DNA from: Streptomyces sp. BK340
Lineage (GTDB): Bacteria > Actinomycetota > Actinomycetes > Streptomycetales > Streptomycetaceae
Length of the DNA stretch: 64,000 bases
Direction: 5' to 3'
NCBI RefSeq assembly: GCF_007827595.1
Contig: NZ_VISR01000002.1
Coordinates: forward strand, 186,001-250,000
This document shows, piece by piece, positions 57,808-64,000 of this stretch. Position numbers and translations under genes: made by a program. How positions within the stretch are numbered: position 1 is the stretch's first letter; each line of letters opens with the position of its first letter. The notes below the pieces were generated by a model, which had not been told where the DNA came from, did no database searches, and saw only the letters and a program-made list of their open reading frames with translations.

Positions 57808-58998
57808 ATGACTCCCGTCATCGAGTCCGAAGAGCACAAGGCCCTCCGGTCCGCCGTCGCCGCCCTCGGCAGGCGTTACGGCCGCGACTACCTCACCCGC
57901 ACCGTCGCCGAGGGCAAGCCCCTCACCGAACTCTGGTCCGAGGCCGGCAAGCTCGGCTACCTCGGCGTCAACCTCCCGGAGGAGCACGGCGGCGGGGGCG
58001 GCGGCATCACGGAACTCTCCATCGTCCTGGAAGAGCTTGGCGCTGCGGGTTCCCCGCTGCTCATGCTCGTGGTCTCACCCGCCATCTGCGGCACGGTGAT
58101 CTCCCGCTTCGGCACGGAGGAACAGAAGCGCACCTGGCTGCCCGGACTCGCCGACGGCACCCGCCTCATGGCCTTCGGCATCACCGAGCCCGACGCCGGC
58201 TCGAACAGCCACCGCATCACGACCACGGCCCGCCGGGACGGCACCGACTGGCTCCTCAGCGGCCGCAAGGTCTTCATCTCCGGTGTCGACATGGCGGACG
58301 CCGTCCTGATCGTCGGCCGCACCGAGGACGCCCGCACCGGAAGCCTCAAGCCCTGCCTGTTCATCGTCCCGACGGACGCCGAGGGCTTCCAGAAGCACCC
58401 CATCGACATGGAGCTCGCCGCCGCCGAGAAGCAGTTCGAGCTGGTCCTGGACGACGTAAGGCTCCCCGCCGACGCGCTCGTCGGTGGGGGCACCTCCCAC
58501 GCTTTCGGCAGTGGGGGAGAGGACGCCGGCCTGCTGCAGCTGTTCGCCGGACTCAACCCCGAGCGCATCATGACCGCCGCCTTCGCGATCGGCATGGGCC
58601 GCTACGCCCTCTCCAAGGCGATCGAGTACGCCCGCGACCGTACGGTCTGGAAGGCCCCCATCGGCGCCCACCAGGCGATCGCCCACCCCCTGGCGCAGGC
58701 GCACATCGACCTGGAACTGGCCCGGCTGATGATGCAGAAGGCGGCCCATCTGTACGACGCCGGCGACGACATCGGCGCGGGTGAGGCCGCCAACATGGCC
58801 AAGTACGCGGCCGGGGAGGCCTGCGTGAAGGCCGTCGACCAGGCCGTGCACACCCTCGGCGGCAACGGCCTCACGCGCGAATTCGGACTCGCCTCGTTGA
58901 TAACTGCCGCACGCGTGGCTCGTATTGCTCCGGTGAGCCGGGAGATGATTCTCAACTACGTCTCCCACCAGACCCTGGGCCTGCCCAAGTCGTACTAG
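57808..58998 (+). CDS. Acyl-CoA dehydrogenase
   Basis: A 396-residue FAD acyl-CoA dehydrogenase: 'GVNLPEEHGGGGGGITELSIVLEELG', 'AFGITEPDAGSNSHRITTTARRDG', 'GRKVFISGVDMADAVLIVGR', and C-terminal 'AVHTLGGNGLTREFGLASLI'. Catalytic base position is not certain by eye. A foreign-looking stretch 'GGGTSHAFGSGGED' around residues 226-240, encoded by a GC palindrome, interrupts a conserved segment ('LPADALVG/DAGLLQLFAGLNPERI'). ATG 57808 with GGAG upstream. It supplies the enoyl-CoA for the hydratase downstream. Confidence 0.9.
   Translation: MTPVIESEEHKALRSAVAALGRRYGRDYLTRTVAEGKPLTELWSEAGKLGYLGVNLPEEHGGGGGGITELSIVLEELGAAGSPLLMLVVSPAICGTVISRFGTEEQKRTWLPGLADGTRLMAFGITEPDAGSNSHRITTTARRDGTDWLLSGRKVFISGVDMADAVLIVGRTEDARTGSLKPCLFIVPTDAEGFQKHPIDMELAAAEKQFELVLDDVRLPADALVGGGTSHAFGSGGEDAGLLQLFAGLNPERIMTAAFAIGMGRYALSKAIEYARDRTVWKAPIGAHQAIAHPLAQAHIDLELARLMMQKAAHLYDAGDDIGAGEAANMAKYAAGEACVKAVDQAVHTLGGNGLTREFGLASLITAARVARIAPVSREMILNYVSHQTLGLPKSY
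58485..58519 (+). repeat. Small GC palindrome inserted in frame in the acyl-CoA dehydrogenase gene
   Basis: GTGGGGGCACCTCCCAC (58485-58501) followed by GCTTTCGGCA and GTGGGGGAG (58511-58519): left and right parts can pair in two ways. The sequence type (GGGGGCACCTCCC...GTGGGGGAG) is a recurrent miniature palindrome of Streptomyces chromosomes. Confidence 0.65.
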
Positions 58999-59029
58999 GC
59001 CGCAGCCGCAGCAGCCGCTTGGAGGAACC

Positions 59030-60598
59030 GTGTTCCGCAGCGAGTACGCAGACGTTCCGCCCGTAGAACTCCCCATCCACGAGGCCGTCCTGGGCCGCGC
59101 CGCCGAATTCGGCGACCAGCCGGCCCTCATCGACGGCACGGACGGCACCACCCTCACGTACGAGCAAGTGGACCGGTTCCACCGGCGGCTGGCCGCCGCG
59201 CTCGCCGACGCCGGCGTACGCAAGGGCGACGTCCTCGCCCTGCACAGCCCCAACACGATCGCCTTCCCGACCGCCTTCTACGGGGCCACCCGCGCGGGCG
59301 CCTCCGTCACCACCGTGCACCCGCTGGCCACACCCGAGGAGTTCGCCAAACAGCTCGACGACAGCGGCGCCCGGTGGATCGTCACCGTCTCCCCGCTGCT
59401 GGAGTCCGCCCGCCGGGCCGCCGAACTCGCGGGCGGCGTACGGGAGATATTCGTGTGCGACAACGCACCCGGACACCGCTCGCTGATCGACATGCTCGCC
59501 TCCACCGCACCCGAACCGGAGATCGACTTCGACCCGGCCGAGGACGTCGCCGCGCTGCCGTACTCCTCCGGCACCACCGGCGTCCCCAAGGGCGTCATGC
59601 TCACCCACCGGCAGATCGCCACCAACCTCGCCCAGCTGGAACCCCCCGTCCCGGCCGGACCCGGCGACCGCATCCTCGCCGTGCTGCCGTTCTTCCACAT
59701 CTACGGCCTCACCGCCCTGATGAACGCCCCCCTGCGCAAGGGCGCCACGGTCGTCGTCCTGCCCCGCTTCGACCTCGAGACCTTCCTCGCCGCCATCGAG
59801 AACCACCGCATCACCGGCCTGTACGTGGCCCCGCCGATCGTCCTCGCCCTCGCCAAGCACCCGGCGGTCGCCCGCTACGACCTCTCGTCCCTGAAGTACG
59901 TCATCAGCGCCGCCGCCCCGCTGGACGCCGCCCTCGCCGCCGCCTGCGCCGAACGCCTCGGCCTGCCCCCGATCGGCCAGGCCTACGGCATGACCGAGCT
60001 GTCGCCCGGCACCCACGTCGTCCCGCTCGACGCCCTGCACCACGCGCCCCCCGGCACGGTCGGCAAGCTCATCGCCGGCACCGGGATGCGGATCGTCTCC
60101 CTGGACGACCCCGCCAAGGACCTCGCCGCCGGCGAGCCCGGCGAGATCCTCATCCGCGGCCCCCAGGTGATGAAGGGCTACCTCGGCCGCCCCGACGCCA
60201 CCGCCGACATGATCGACGCCGACGGCTGGCTGCACACCGGGGACATCGGGCACGTCGACGACGACGGCTGGCTCTTCGTCGTCGACCGCGTCAAGGAACT
60301 CATCAAGTACAAGGGCTTCCAGGTGGCCCCGGCCGAACTGGAGGCCCTCCTGCTCACCCACCCCGGCATCGCCGACGCCGCCGTCGTCGGCGGCCACAAC
60401 GAGGACGGCAACGAGATCCCGCACGCCTTCGTCGTCCGCCAGCCCACCGCCGCCGACCTCAGCGAGAACGACATCATGCTCTACGTCGCCGAACGCGTCG
60501 CCCCCTACAAACGCGTCCGCCGCATCACCTTCGTCGACACCGTCCCCCGCGCGGCCACCGGGAAGATCCTGCGCCGCCAGCTCAGGGAGCACACGTGA
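59030..60598 (+). CDS. AMP-forming CoA ligase, cinnamate/4-coumarate:CoA ligase type
   Basis: A 522-residue adenylate-forming enzyme: P-loop 'LPYSSGTTGVPKGVMLTH', 'YGMTELSPGTHV', 'GWLHTGDIGHVDDDGWLFVVDRVKELIKYKGFQVAPAELE' and the catalytic Lys in 'PRAATGKILRRQL'. The 'SSGTTGVPKGVMLTHRQIATNLAQ' region and overall pattern match the characterised cinnamate:CoA ligase of S. coelicolor, which has a similar catabolic setting. It activates an aryl-propenoic or fatty acid for this pathway. GTG 59030 with TTGGAGGAACC upstream; its stop overlaps the hydratase start. Confidence 0.9.
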   Translation: MFRSEYADVPPVELPIHEAVLGRAAEFGDQPALIDGTDGTTLTYEQVDRFHRRLAAALADAGVRKGDVLALHSPNTIAFPTAFYGATRAGASVTTVHPLATPEEFAKQLDDSGARWIVTVSPLLESARRAAELAGGVREIFVCDNAPGHRSLIDMLASTAPEPEIDFDPAEDVAALPYSSGTTGVPKGVMLTHRQIATNLAQLEPPVPAGPGDRILAVLPFFHIYGLTALMNAPLRKGATVVVLPRFDLETFLAAIENHRITGLYVAPPIVLALAKHPAVARYDLSSLKYVISAAAPLDAALAAACAERLGLPPIGQAYGMTELSPGTHVVPLDALHHAPPGTVGKLIAGTGMRIVSLDDPAKDLAAGEPGEILIRGPQVMKGYLGRPDATADMIDADGWLHTGDIGHVDDDGWLFVVDRVKELIKYKGFQVAPAELEALLLTHPGIADAAVVGGHNEDGNEIPHAFVVRQPTAADLSENDIMLYVAERVAPYKRVRRITFVDTVPRAATGKILRRQLREHT

Positions 60599-61332
60599 GC
60601 GCACTCGTCGGACGCACACGCGCGCGCGGCGTCGAAACCCTCAGCCTGGACTCCACCGGCACCCGCAACGCCCTCTCGGCCGCCCTCGTCGGCGAACTCG
60701 CCGAGGCCCTGACCGGCTGCGGCAAGGACCCGGACGTCCGCGCGGTCGTCCTCACCCACACCGGCACCACCTTCTGCGCCGGCGCCGACCTGCGCGACCC
60801 ACCCGACCCGGACGCCTTCGTGGGCCTGCTCCGGCAGATCGTGGAACTGCCCAGACCCGTGCTCGCCCGGATCACCGGACACGTCCGCGCGGGCGGCCTC
60901 GGCCTCCTCGCCGCCTGCGACATCGCCGCCGCCTCCACCGCGGCCACCTTCGCCTTCACCGAGGTCCGCATCGGCGTCGCCCCCGCGGTGATCTCCCTCC
61001 CGGTGATCCCACGGACCGACCCCCGCGCCCTCGCCCGCTACTACCTCACCGGCGAACGCTTCGCCCCCGCCGAGGCCGTACGCCTGGGCCTGCTCACCAC
61101 CGCAGCCGACGACGTCGACGAAGCCCTGGCCCCCGTCCTCGACGGCCTGCGCCGCTCCTCCCCGCAGGCACTGGCCGAGACGAAACAGCTGCTCACGGCT
61201 AGGGTGCTGGAGACGTTCGACCGGGACGCGGCCCAGCTGACCGCGCTCTCGGCCCGGCTGTTCTCCACCCCCCACGCCCGGGAGGGGATGACGGCCTTCC
61301 TGGAAAGACGGGATGCGGCATGGGTGGTGTGA
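60595..61332 (+). CDS. Enoyl-CoA hydratase/isomerase
   Basis: A 245-residue crotonase: 'TRNALSAALVGELAEAL', 'VVLTHTGTTFCAGADLRD' (oxyanion-hole strand), 'RPVLARITGHVRAGGLGLLAACDIAAAS' (second oxyanion loop) and 'EVRIGVAPAVISLPVI'. The residue normally Glu at the second catalytic position falls at 'TDPRALARYYLTGERF', so isomerase versus hydratase activity is uncertain. GTG 60595 overlaps the ligase stop (GTGA) and its 3' end overlaps the TetR start by 13 bp. Confidence 0.88.
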   Translation: MSALVGRTRARGVETLSLDSTGTRNALSAALVGELAEALTGCGKDPDVRAVVLTHTGTTFCAGADLRDPPDPDAFVGLLRQIVELPRPVLARITGHVRAGGLGLLAACDIAAASTAATFAFTEVRIGVAPAVISLPVIPRTDPRALARYYLTGERFAPAEAVRLGLLTTAADDVDEALAPVLDGLRRSSPQALAETKQLLTARVLETFDRDAAQLTALSARLFSTPHAREGMTAFLERRDAAWVV

Positions 61333-61925
61333 GTACGGCGGAACGCGACCGCGTACCCAAGCAGGACCGCAGCCGGGCCACCCGGCAGCGGCTCCTGGAG
61401 GCCGCCGTGGCCTGCCTGGCCGAGCACGGCTGGGCAGGCTCCACCGTCTCCGTCGTAGCCGAACGCGCCGGCGTCTCGCGGGGCGCCGCCCAGCACCACT
61501 TCCCGACCCGCGAGGACCTGTTCACGGCCGCCGTCGAGTACGTGGCCGAAGAACGCTCCACCGCCCTGCGCGCGCTCTTCCCGGACGGCGCCGCAGACCG
61601 CCGCGCCGTCGTCTTCGCCCTCGTCGACCTCTACACCGGCCCCCTCTTCCGCGCCGCCCTCCACCTGTGGGTCGCCGCCTCCGACGAGGAGCAGCTGCGC
61701 CCGCGCGTGACCGAACTCGAGGCCCGCGTGGGCCGCGAGACCCACCGCATCGCCGTCGACCTGCTCGGCGCCGACGAGTCCCGCCCCGGCGTCCGGGAGA
61801 CCGTCCAGGGCCTGCTCGACATGGCCCGCGGCCTGGGCCTCGCCAACCTCCTCACCGACGACACCGCCCGCCGCGAGCGCGTGCTTGCCCAGTGGGCGCT
61901 GCTGCTGGAGGAATCACTGGGCTGA
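61320..61925 (+). CDS. TetR-family regulator of the catabolic operon
   Basis: A 201-residue TetR protein: N-terminal HTH 'RATRQRLLEAAVACLAEHGWAGSTVSVVAERAGVSRGAAQHHFPTREDLF' and a helical ligand domain. 'GAAQHHFPTREDLF' is the form seen in TetR proteins located with acyl-CoA degradation genes in actinomycetes. ATG 61320 overlaps the hydratase; GTG 61329 is an alternative. As the last gene of the operon it probably represses the promoter at 51840-51877 and is relieved by an acyl-CoA. Confidence 0.9.
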   Translation: MGGVSTAERDRVPKQDRSRATRQRLLEAAVACLAEHGWAGSTVSVVAERAGVSRGAAQHHFPTREDLFTAAVEYVAEERSTALRALFPDGAADRRAVVFALVDLYTGPLFRAALHLWVAASDEEQLRPRVTELEARVGRETHRIAVDLLGADESRPGVRETVQGLLDMARGLGLANLLTDDTARRERVLAQWALLLEESLG

Positions 61926-61963
61926 GGCGACACCGGGCCGGCGGGGTAGTTGCGGGAGCGCGT

Positions 61964-61969
61964 TACCCT
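61964..61969 (+). promoter_or_regulatory. -10 box of the leader-peptide transcript
   Basis: TACCCT, ending 7 nt before ATG 61977, predicts a leaderless message. No good -35 is visible (TTGCGG at 61950 is too close). Confidence 0.45.
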
Positions 61970-61976
61970 TGGGCCC

Positions 61977-62054
61977 ATGCCTCCGATGCTCGTTCGCCGC
62001 CGCCACGTGGACTACGTGCGCGTCACGAGCATGGGCTGTCGGCCTTCCGCCTGA
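61977..62054 (+). CDS. Cys-containing regulatory leader peptide
   Basis: ATG 61977 (or 61986) to TGA 62054 encodes a 25- (or 22-) residue peptide with 'LVRRRHVDYVRVTSMGCRPSA'-like content: RRRHVD...RVTS.GCRP. This is the pattern of the small actinobacterial leader peptides ('RRHVDLxRVxSxxC') found ahead of sulfur and cysteine-metabolism genes, where ribosome stalling at the late Cys codon is thought to control the next gene. It lies 93 bp before the oxygenase gene. A pyrimidine-rich, AT-rich tract (62063-62083) follows the stop. Confidence 0.75.
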   Translation: MPPMLVRRRHVDYVRVTSMGCRPSA

Positions 62055-62147
62055 CCCAGCCCCCTTATTTCTTTCTTTTGCGGCATTCCGGGCGCCGCCC
62101 CATCCTCGGTGGCCTGCCCGTGGCCCACACACCCTGTGGACGCTCCC

Positions 62148-63179
62148 ATGACGACGCACTCCGCGACGACCCCGTCGTACGACCAGCTCCCGATCATCGA
62201 CCTGTCCGCCGCCGACCGCGGCCCCCAGGCCCGTGCCCTGCTCCACGCCCAGCTGCACAGCGCCGCCCACGACGTCGGCTTCTTCCAGCTCGTCGGACAC
62301 GGTGTGACCCCGGCCGAGACCGACGCCCTGCTCGCCGCCATGCGCGCCTTCTTCGACCTCCCCGAGGCCGACCGGCTCGCCCTCGACAACGTCAACTCCC
62401 CGCACTTCCGCGGCTACACCCGCACCGGCGACGAGCGCACCGGCGGCGCCCGCGACTGGCGCGACCAGCTCGACATAGGCGCCGAACGCCCCGCCCACGT
62501 CCCCGGACCCGGCGAGCCCCCCTACTGGTGGCTGCAGGGCCCCAACCAGTGGCCGGCCGCCCTCCCCGCACTGCGCACGGCGGCCCTGCACTGGATCGAC
62601 AAGCTGAGCGCAGTGGCCCAGCGCCTCCTGCACGAGCTCCTCACCGCCATCGGCGCCCCCGCCGACTTCTACGACCCGATCTTCGGCGACCACGCCCACC
62701 CGCACCTCAAGCTCGTCCGCTACCCCGGCAGCGCGGGCGACGGCACCGACCAGGGCGTCGGCGCCCACAAGGACTACGGCTTCCTCACCCTGCTCCTGCA
62801 GGACACGGTCGGCGGCCTCCAGGTCCACCGCGAGGACGGGCTCTTCCACGACGTGCCCCCGCTCGAGGGCGCCTTCGTCGTCAACCTCGGCGAACTCCTG
62901 GAGGTGGCCACCAACGGCTACCTGATCGCCACCAACCACCGGGTGATCAGCCCGCCCGGAGCGACGGAACGCTTCTCGGTCCCGTTCTTCTACAACCCCC
63001 GCCTGGACGCCAGGGTCGAGCCCCTGCCCTTCCCGCACGCGTCGACGGCCCCCGGCATCACCACCGACCCGGCCAACCCCCTGTTCGCCGAGTACGGCTA
63101 CAACGAACTGAAGGGCAAACTCCGGGCCCACCCACTGGTGGCGGAACGGCACCACGGGGACTTGCTGACACCCGCGTGA
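62148..63179 (+). CDS. Isopenicillin-N-synthase-like Fe(II)/2-oxoglutarate oxygenase
   Basis: A 343-residue non-haem iron oxygenase: N-terminal DIOX_N 'LPIIDLSAADRG...DVGFFQLVGHGV', facial triad 'AHKDYGFLTLLLQD' (HxD) and distal His in 'LIATNHRVISPPG', with the 2-oxoglutarate Arg/Ser in 'ERFSVPFFYNP'. Plant-ACC-oxidase/IPNS-like members in streptomycetes are mostly of unknown substrate; no beta-lactam cluster is present. ATG 62148 is preferred (MTTHSATTPSYDQL); the ribosome site is weak. A Cys-sensing leader peptide precedes it. Confidence 0.88.
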   Translation: MTTHSATTPSYDQLPIIDLSAADRGPQARALLHAQLHSAAHDVGFFQLVGHGVTPAETDALLAAMRAFFDLPEADRLALDNVNSPHFRGYTRTGDERTGGARDWRDQLDIGAERPAHVPGPGEPPYWWLQGPNQWPAALPALRTAALHWIDKLSAVAQRLLHELLTAIGAPADFYDPIFGDHAHPHLKLVRYPGSAGDGTDQGVGAHKDYGFLTLLLQDTVGGLQVHREDGLFHDVPPLEGAFVVNLGELLEVATNGYLIATNHRVISPPGATERFSVPFFYNPRLDARVEPLPFPHASTAPGITTDPANPLFAEYGYNELKGKLRAHPLVAERHHGDLLTPA

Positions 63180-63186
63180 TCAACTC

Positions 63187-63275
63187 CGCAGGGGTGCGGG
63201 GCTGTAGTCGATATGCGGCTCCGCCGCGTGGGCGCGGCAAGCCACAGCGGACCTGCAGCCGCCCACGCGACCCCG
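63187..63275. repeat. Dispersed intergenic Streptomyces element
   Basis: The stretch containing 'GCGGGGCTGTAGTCGATATG' and 'CGGCTCCGCCGCGTGGGCGC' is, from memory, a very common intergenic repeat of streptomycetes. It contains a 10-bp inverted repeat CGCGTGGGCG (63225-63234) / CGCCCACGCG (63260-63269). Here it lies between two convergent genes and can double as a terminator. Confidence 0.65.
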
Positions 63276-63285
63276 AACACCTCTC

Positions 63286-64000
63286 TCAGTGGGCGATGTC
63301 CGCGTACCCCTCGATCTCCTGCGGGCTGCGCGCCGCGGGGCCGACGTACCGGGCGGACGGCCGTACGAGCCGGCCGGTCCGCTTCTGCTCCAGGATGTGC
63401 GCCGACCAGCCGGCGGTCCGCGCGCACGTGAACATCGACGTGAACATGTGCGCCGGCACCTCCGCGAAGTCCAGCATGATCGCGGCCCAGAACTCGACGT
63501 TGGTGGCCAGCACCCGGTCCGGCCTGCGGTTGTGCAGCTCCTCCAGGGCCGCCTTCTCCAGCGCCTCCGCGATCTCGAAGCGCGGCGCGCCCAGCTCCTT
63601 GGCGGTACGGCGCAGCACGCGCGCGCGGGGGTCCTCGGCCCGGTACACCCGGTGGCCGAAGCCCATCAGCCGCTCTCCGCGGTCCAGGGCCTGCTTGACG
63701 TACGCCTCGGCGTCACCCGTCCGCTCGATCTCCTCGATCATGCCGAGCACTCGGGAGGGGGCGCCGCCGTGCAGCGGTCCGGACATGGCGCCGACCGCCC
63801 CCGAGAGGGCCGCGGCGACGTCCGCGCCGGTCGAGGCGATGACGCGCGCGGTGAAGGTGGAGGCGTTCATGCCGTGTTCGGCGGCGGACGTCCAGTAGGC
63901 GTCGACGGCCGCGACGTGCTTGGGGTCCGGCTCACCGCGCCAGCGGATCATGAAGCGCTCCACGACCGAGTGAGCCTTGTCGATCTCTCGCTGCGGCACC
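63286..64000 (-). CDS. Citrate synthase, C-terminal part
   Basis: About 238 C-terminal residues of a type II-like citrate synthase (the gene continues beyond the window). Catalytic motifs: 'SGPLHGGAPSRV' (His), 'LMGFGHRVYRAEDPRARVLR' (His and Arg) and 'AAIMLDFAEVPAHMFT' (Asp region). 'NASTFTARVIASTGADVAAALSGAVGAMSG' is the conserved oxaloacetate/CoA platform. The C-terminus 'YVGPAARSPQEIEGYADIAH' fits the second (CitA-like) citrate synthase of streptomycetes. It catalyses condensation of oxaloacetate with acetyl-CoA (or a homologue such as propionyl-CoA). Confidence 0.92.
   Translation of the reverse strand, partial: VPQREIDKAHSVVERFMIRWRGEPDPKHVAAVDAYWTSAAEHGMNASTFTARVIASTGADVAAALSGAVGAMSGPLHGGAPSRVLGMIEEIERTGDAEAYVKQALDRGERLMGFGHRVYRAEDPRARVLRRTAKELGAPRFEIAEALEKAALEELHNRRPDRVLATNVEFWAAIMLDFAEVPAHMFTSMFTCARTAGWSAHILEQKRTGRLVRPSARYVGPAARSPQEIEGYADIAH

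Noticed and set aside
62148..63179. Isopenicillin N synthase itself
   Set aside because: General IPNS-like fold only; no ACV synthetase or other beta-lactam gene nearby, and many streptomycete oxygenases of this type have other roles.

Overview
The window is chromosomal DNA of a Streptomyces or very close relative. It has very high G+C with GC3-biased codons, many GTG (some TTG, one apparent CTG) starts, stop/start overlaps of the GTGA/ATGA type, a futalosine (mqn) menaquinone pathway, AMP-forming cinnamate/4-coumarate:CoA-ligase-type enzyme and small Streptomyces dispersed palindromes. No rRNA, tRNA, CRISPR array, insertion sequence, prophage or classical antibiotic cluster was seen. Most of it looks like core-chromosome housekeeping and secreted-protein genes, with a few accessory patches.

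Layout. 1-9.6 kb: tail of a NUDIX gene, a GAF-SpoIIE phosphatase, a WYL/helicase-associated regulator coupled to a lipoprotein, a large secreted protein, an N-terminal HAAS-like membrane protein, a HAD phosphatase and a small membrane protein. Two copies of one 12-nt-loop hairpin family sit here. 9.7-13.7 kb: a cold-shock-domain protein, then a leftward operon MFS - DUF2771 lipoprotein - mqnB - mqnD. 13.7-14.2 kb: a strongly G-skewed, non-coding degenerate repeat. 14.4-18.6 kb: DUF3027 gene and a sacsin-like GHKL ATPase.

18.6-26.8 kb is the most accessory-looking part: a 24-bp perfect inverted repeat, a decayed paralogue and an intact copy of a secreted protein, a 1223-residue Sec-exported ALF-repeat polymorphic toxin with a C-terminal nuclease-like domain and an overlapping TTG-start immunity candidate, a small secreted protein, and a trypsin-fold/FG-GAP protein lacking catalytic His and Ser. 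26.8-38.5 kb: CtpE-like P-type ATPase, purine permease, MarR-MFS pair, GNAT, thpR, aldo/keto reductase, Uma2 nuclease, SGNH hydrolase, membrane-anchored propeller and several tiny membrane proteins.

38.6-51 kb: an XRE-coiled coil-HATPase fusion, serC, a three-module FAD/Fe-S/CCG oxidoreductase coupled to a metallophosphatase, and a FemX-like ligase followed by a 43-residue Pro/Lys peptide and an ABC exporter. 51-61.9 kb: a broken gene and then a tightly overlapping catabolic operon (TIGR03084 protein, AtuA-like protein, biotin-dependent carboxylase beta and alpha subunits, acyl-CoA dehydrogenase, CoA ligase, enoyl-CoA hydratase, TetR) probably degrading an acyl or aryl-acyl acid, with a palindromic operator in its promoter. 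62-64 kb: a leaderless Cys-containing leader peptide before an isopenicillin-N-synthase-like oxygenase, and the 3' part of a citrate synthase.

All functions are inferred from reading sequence motifs; no database search was run.
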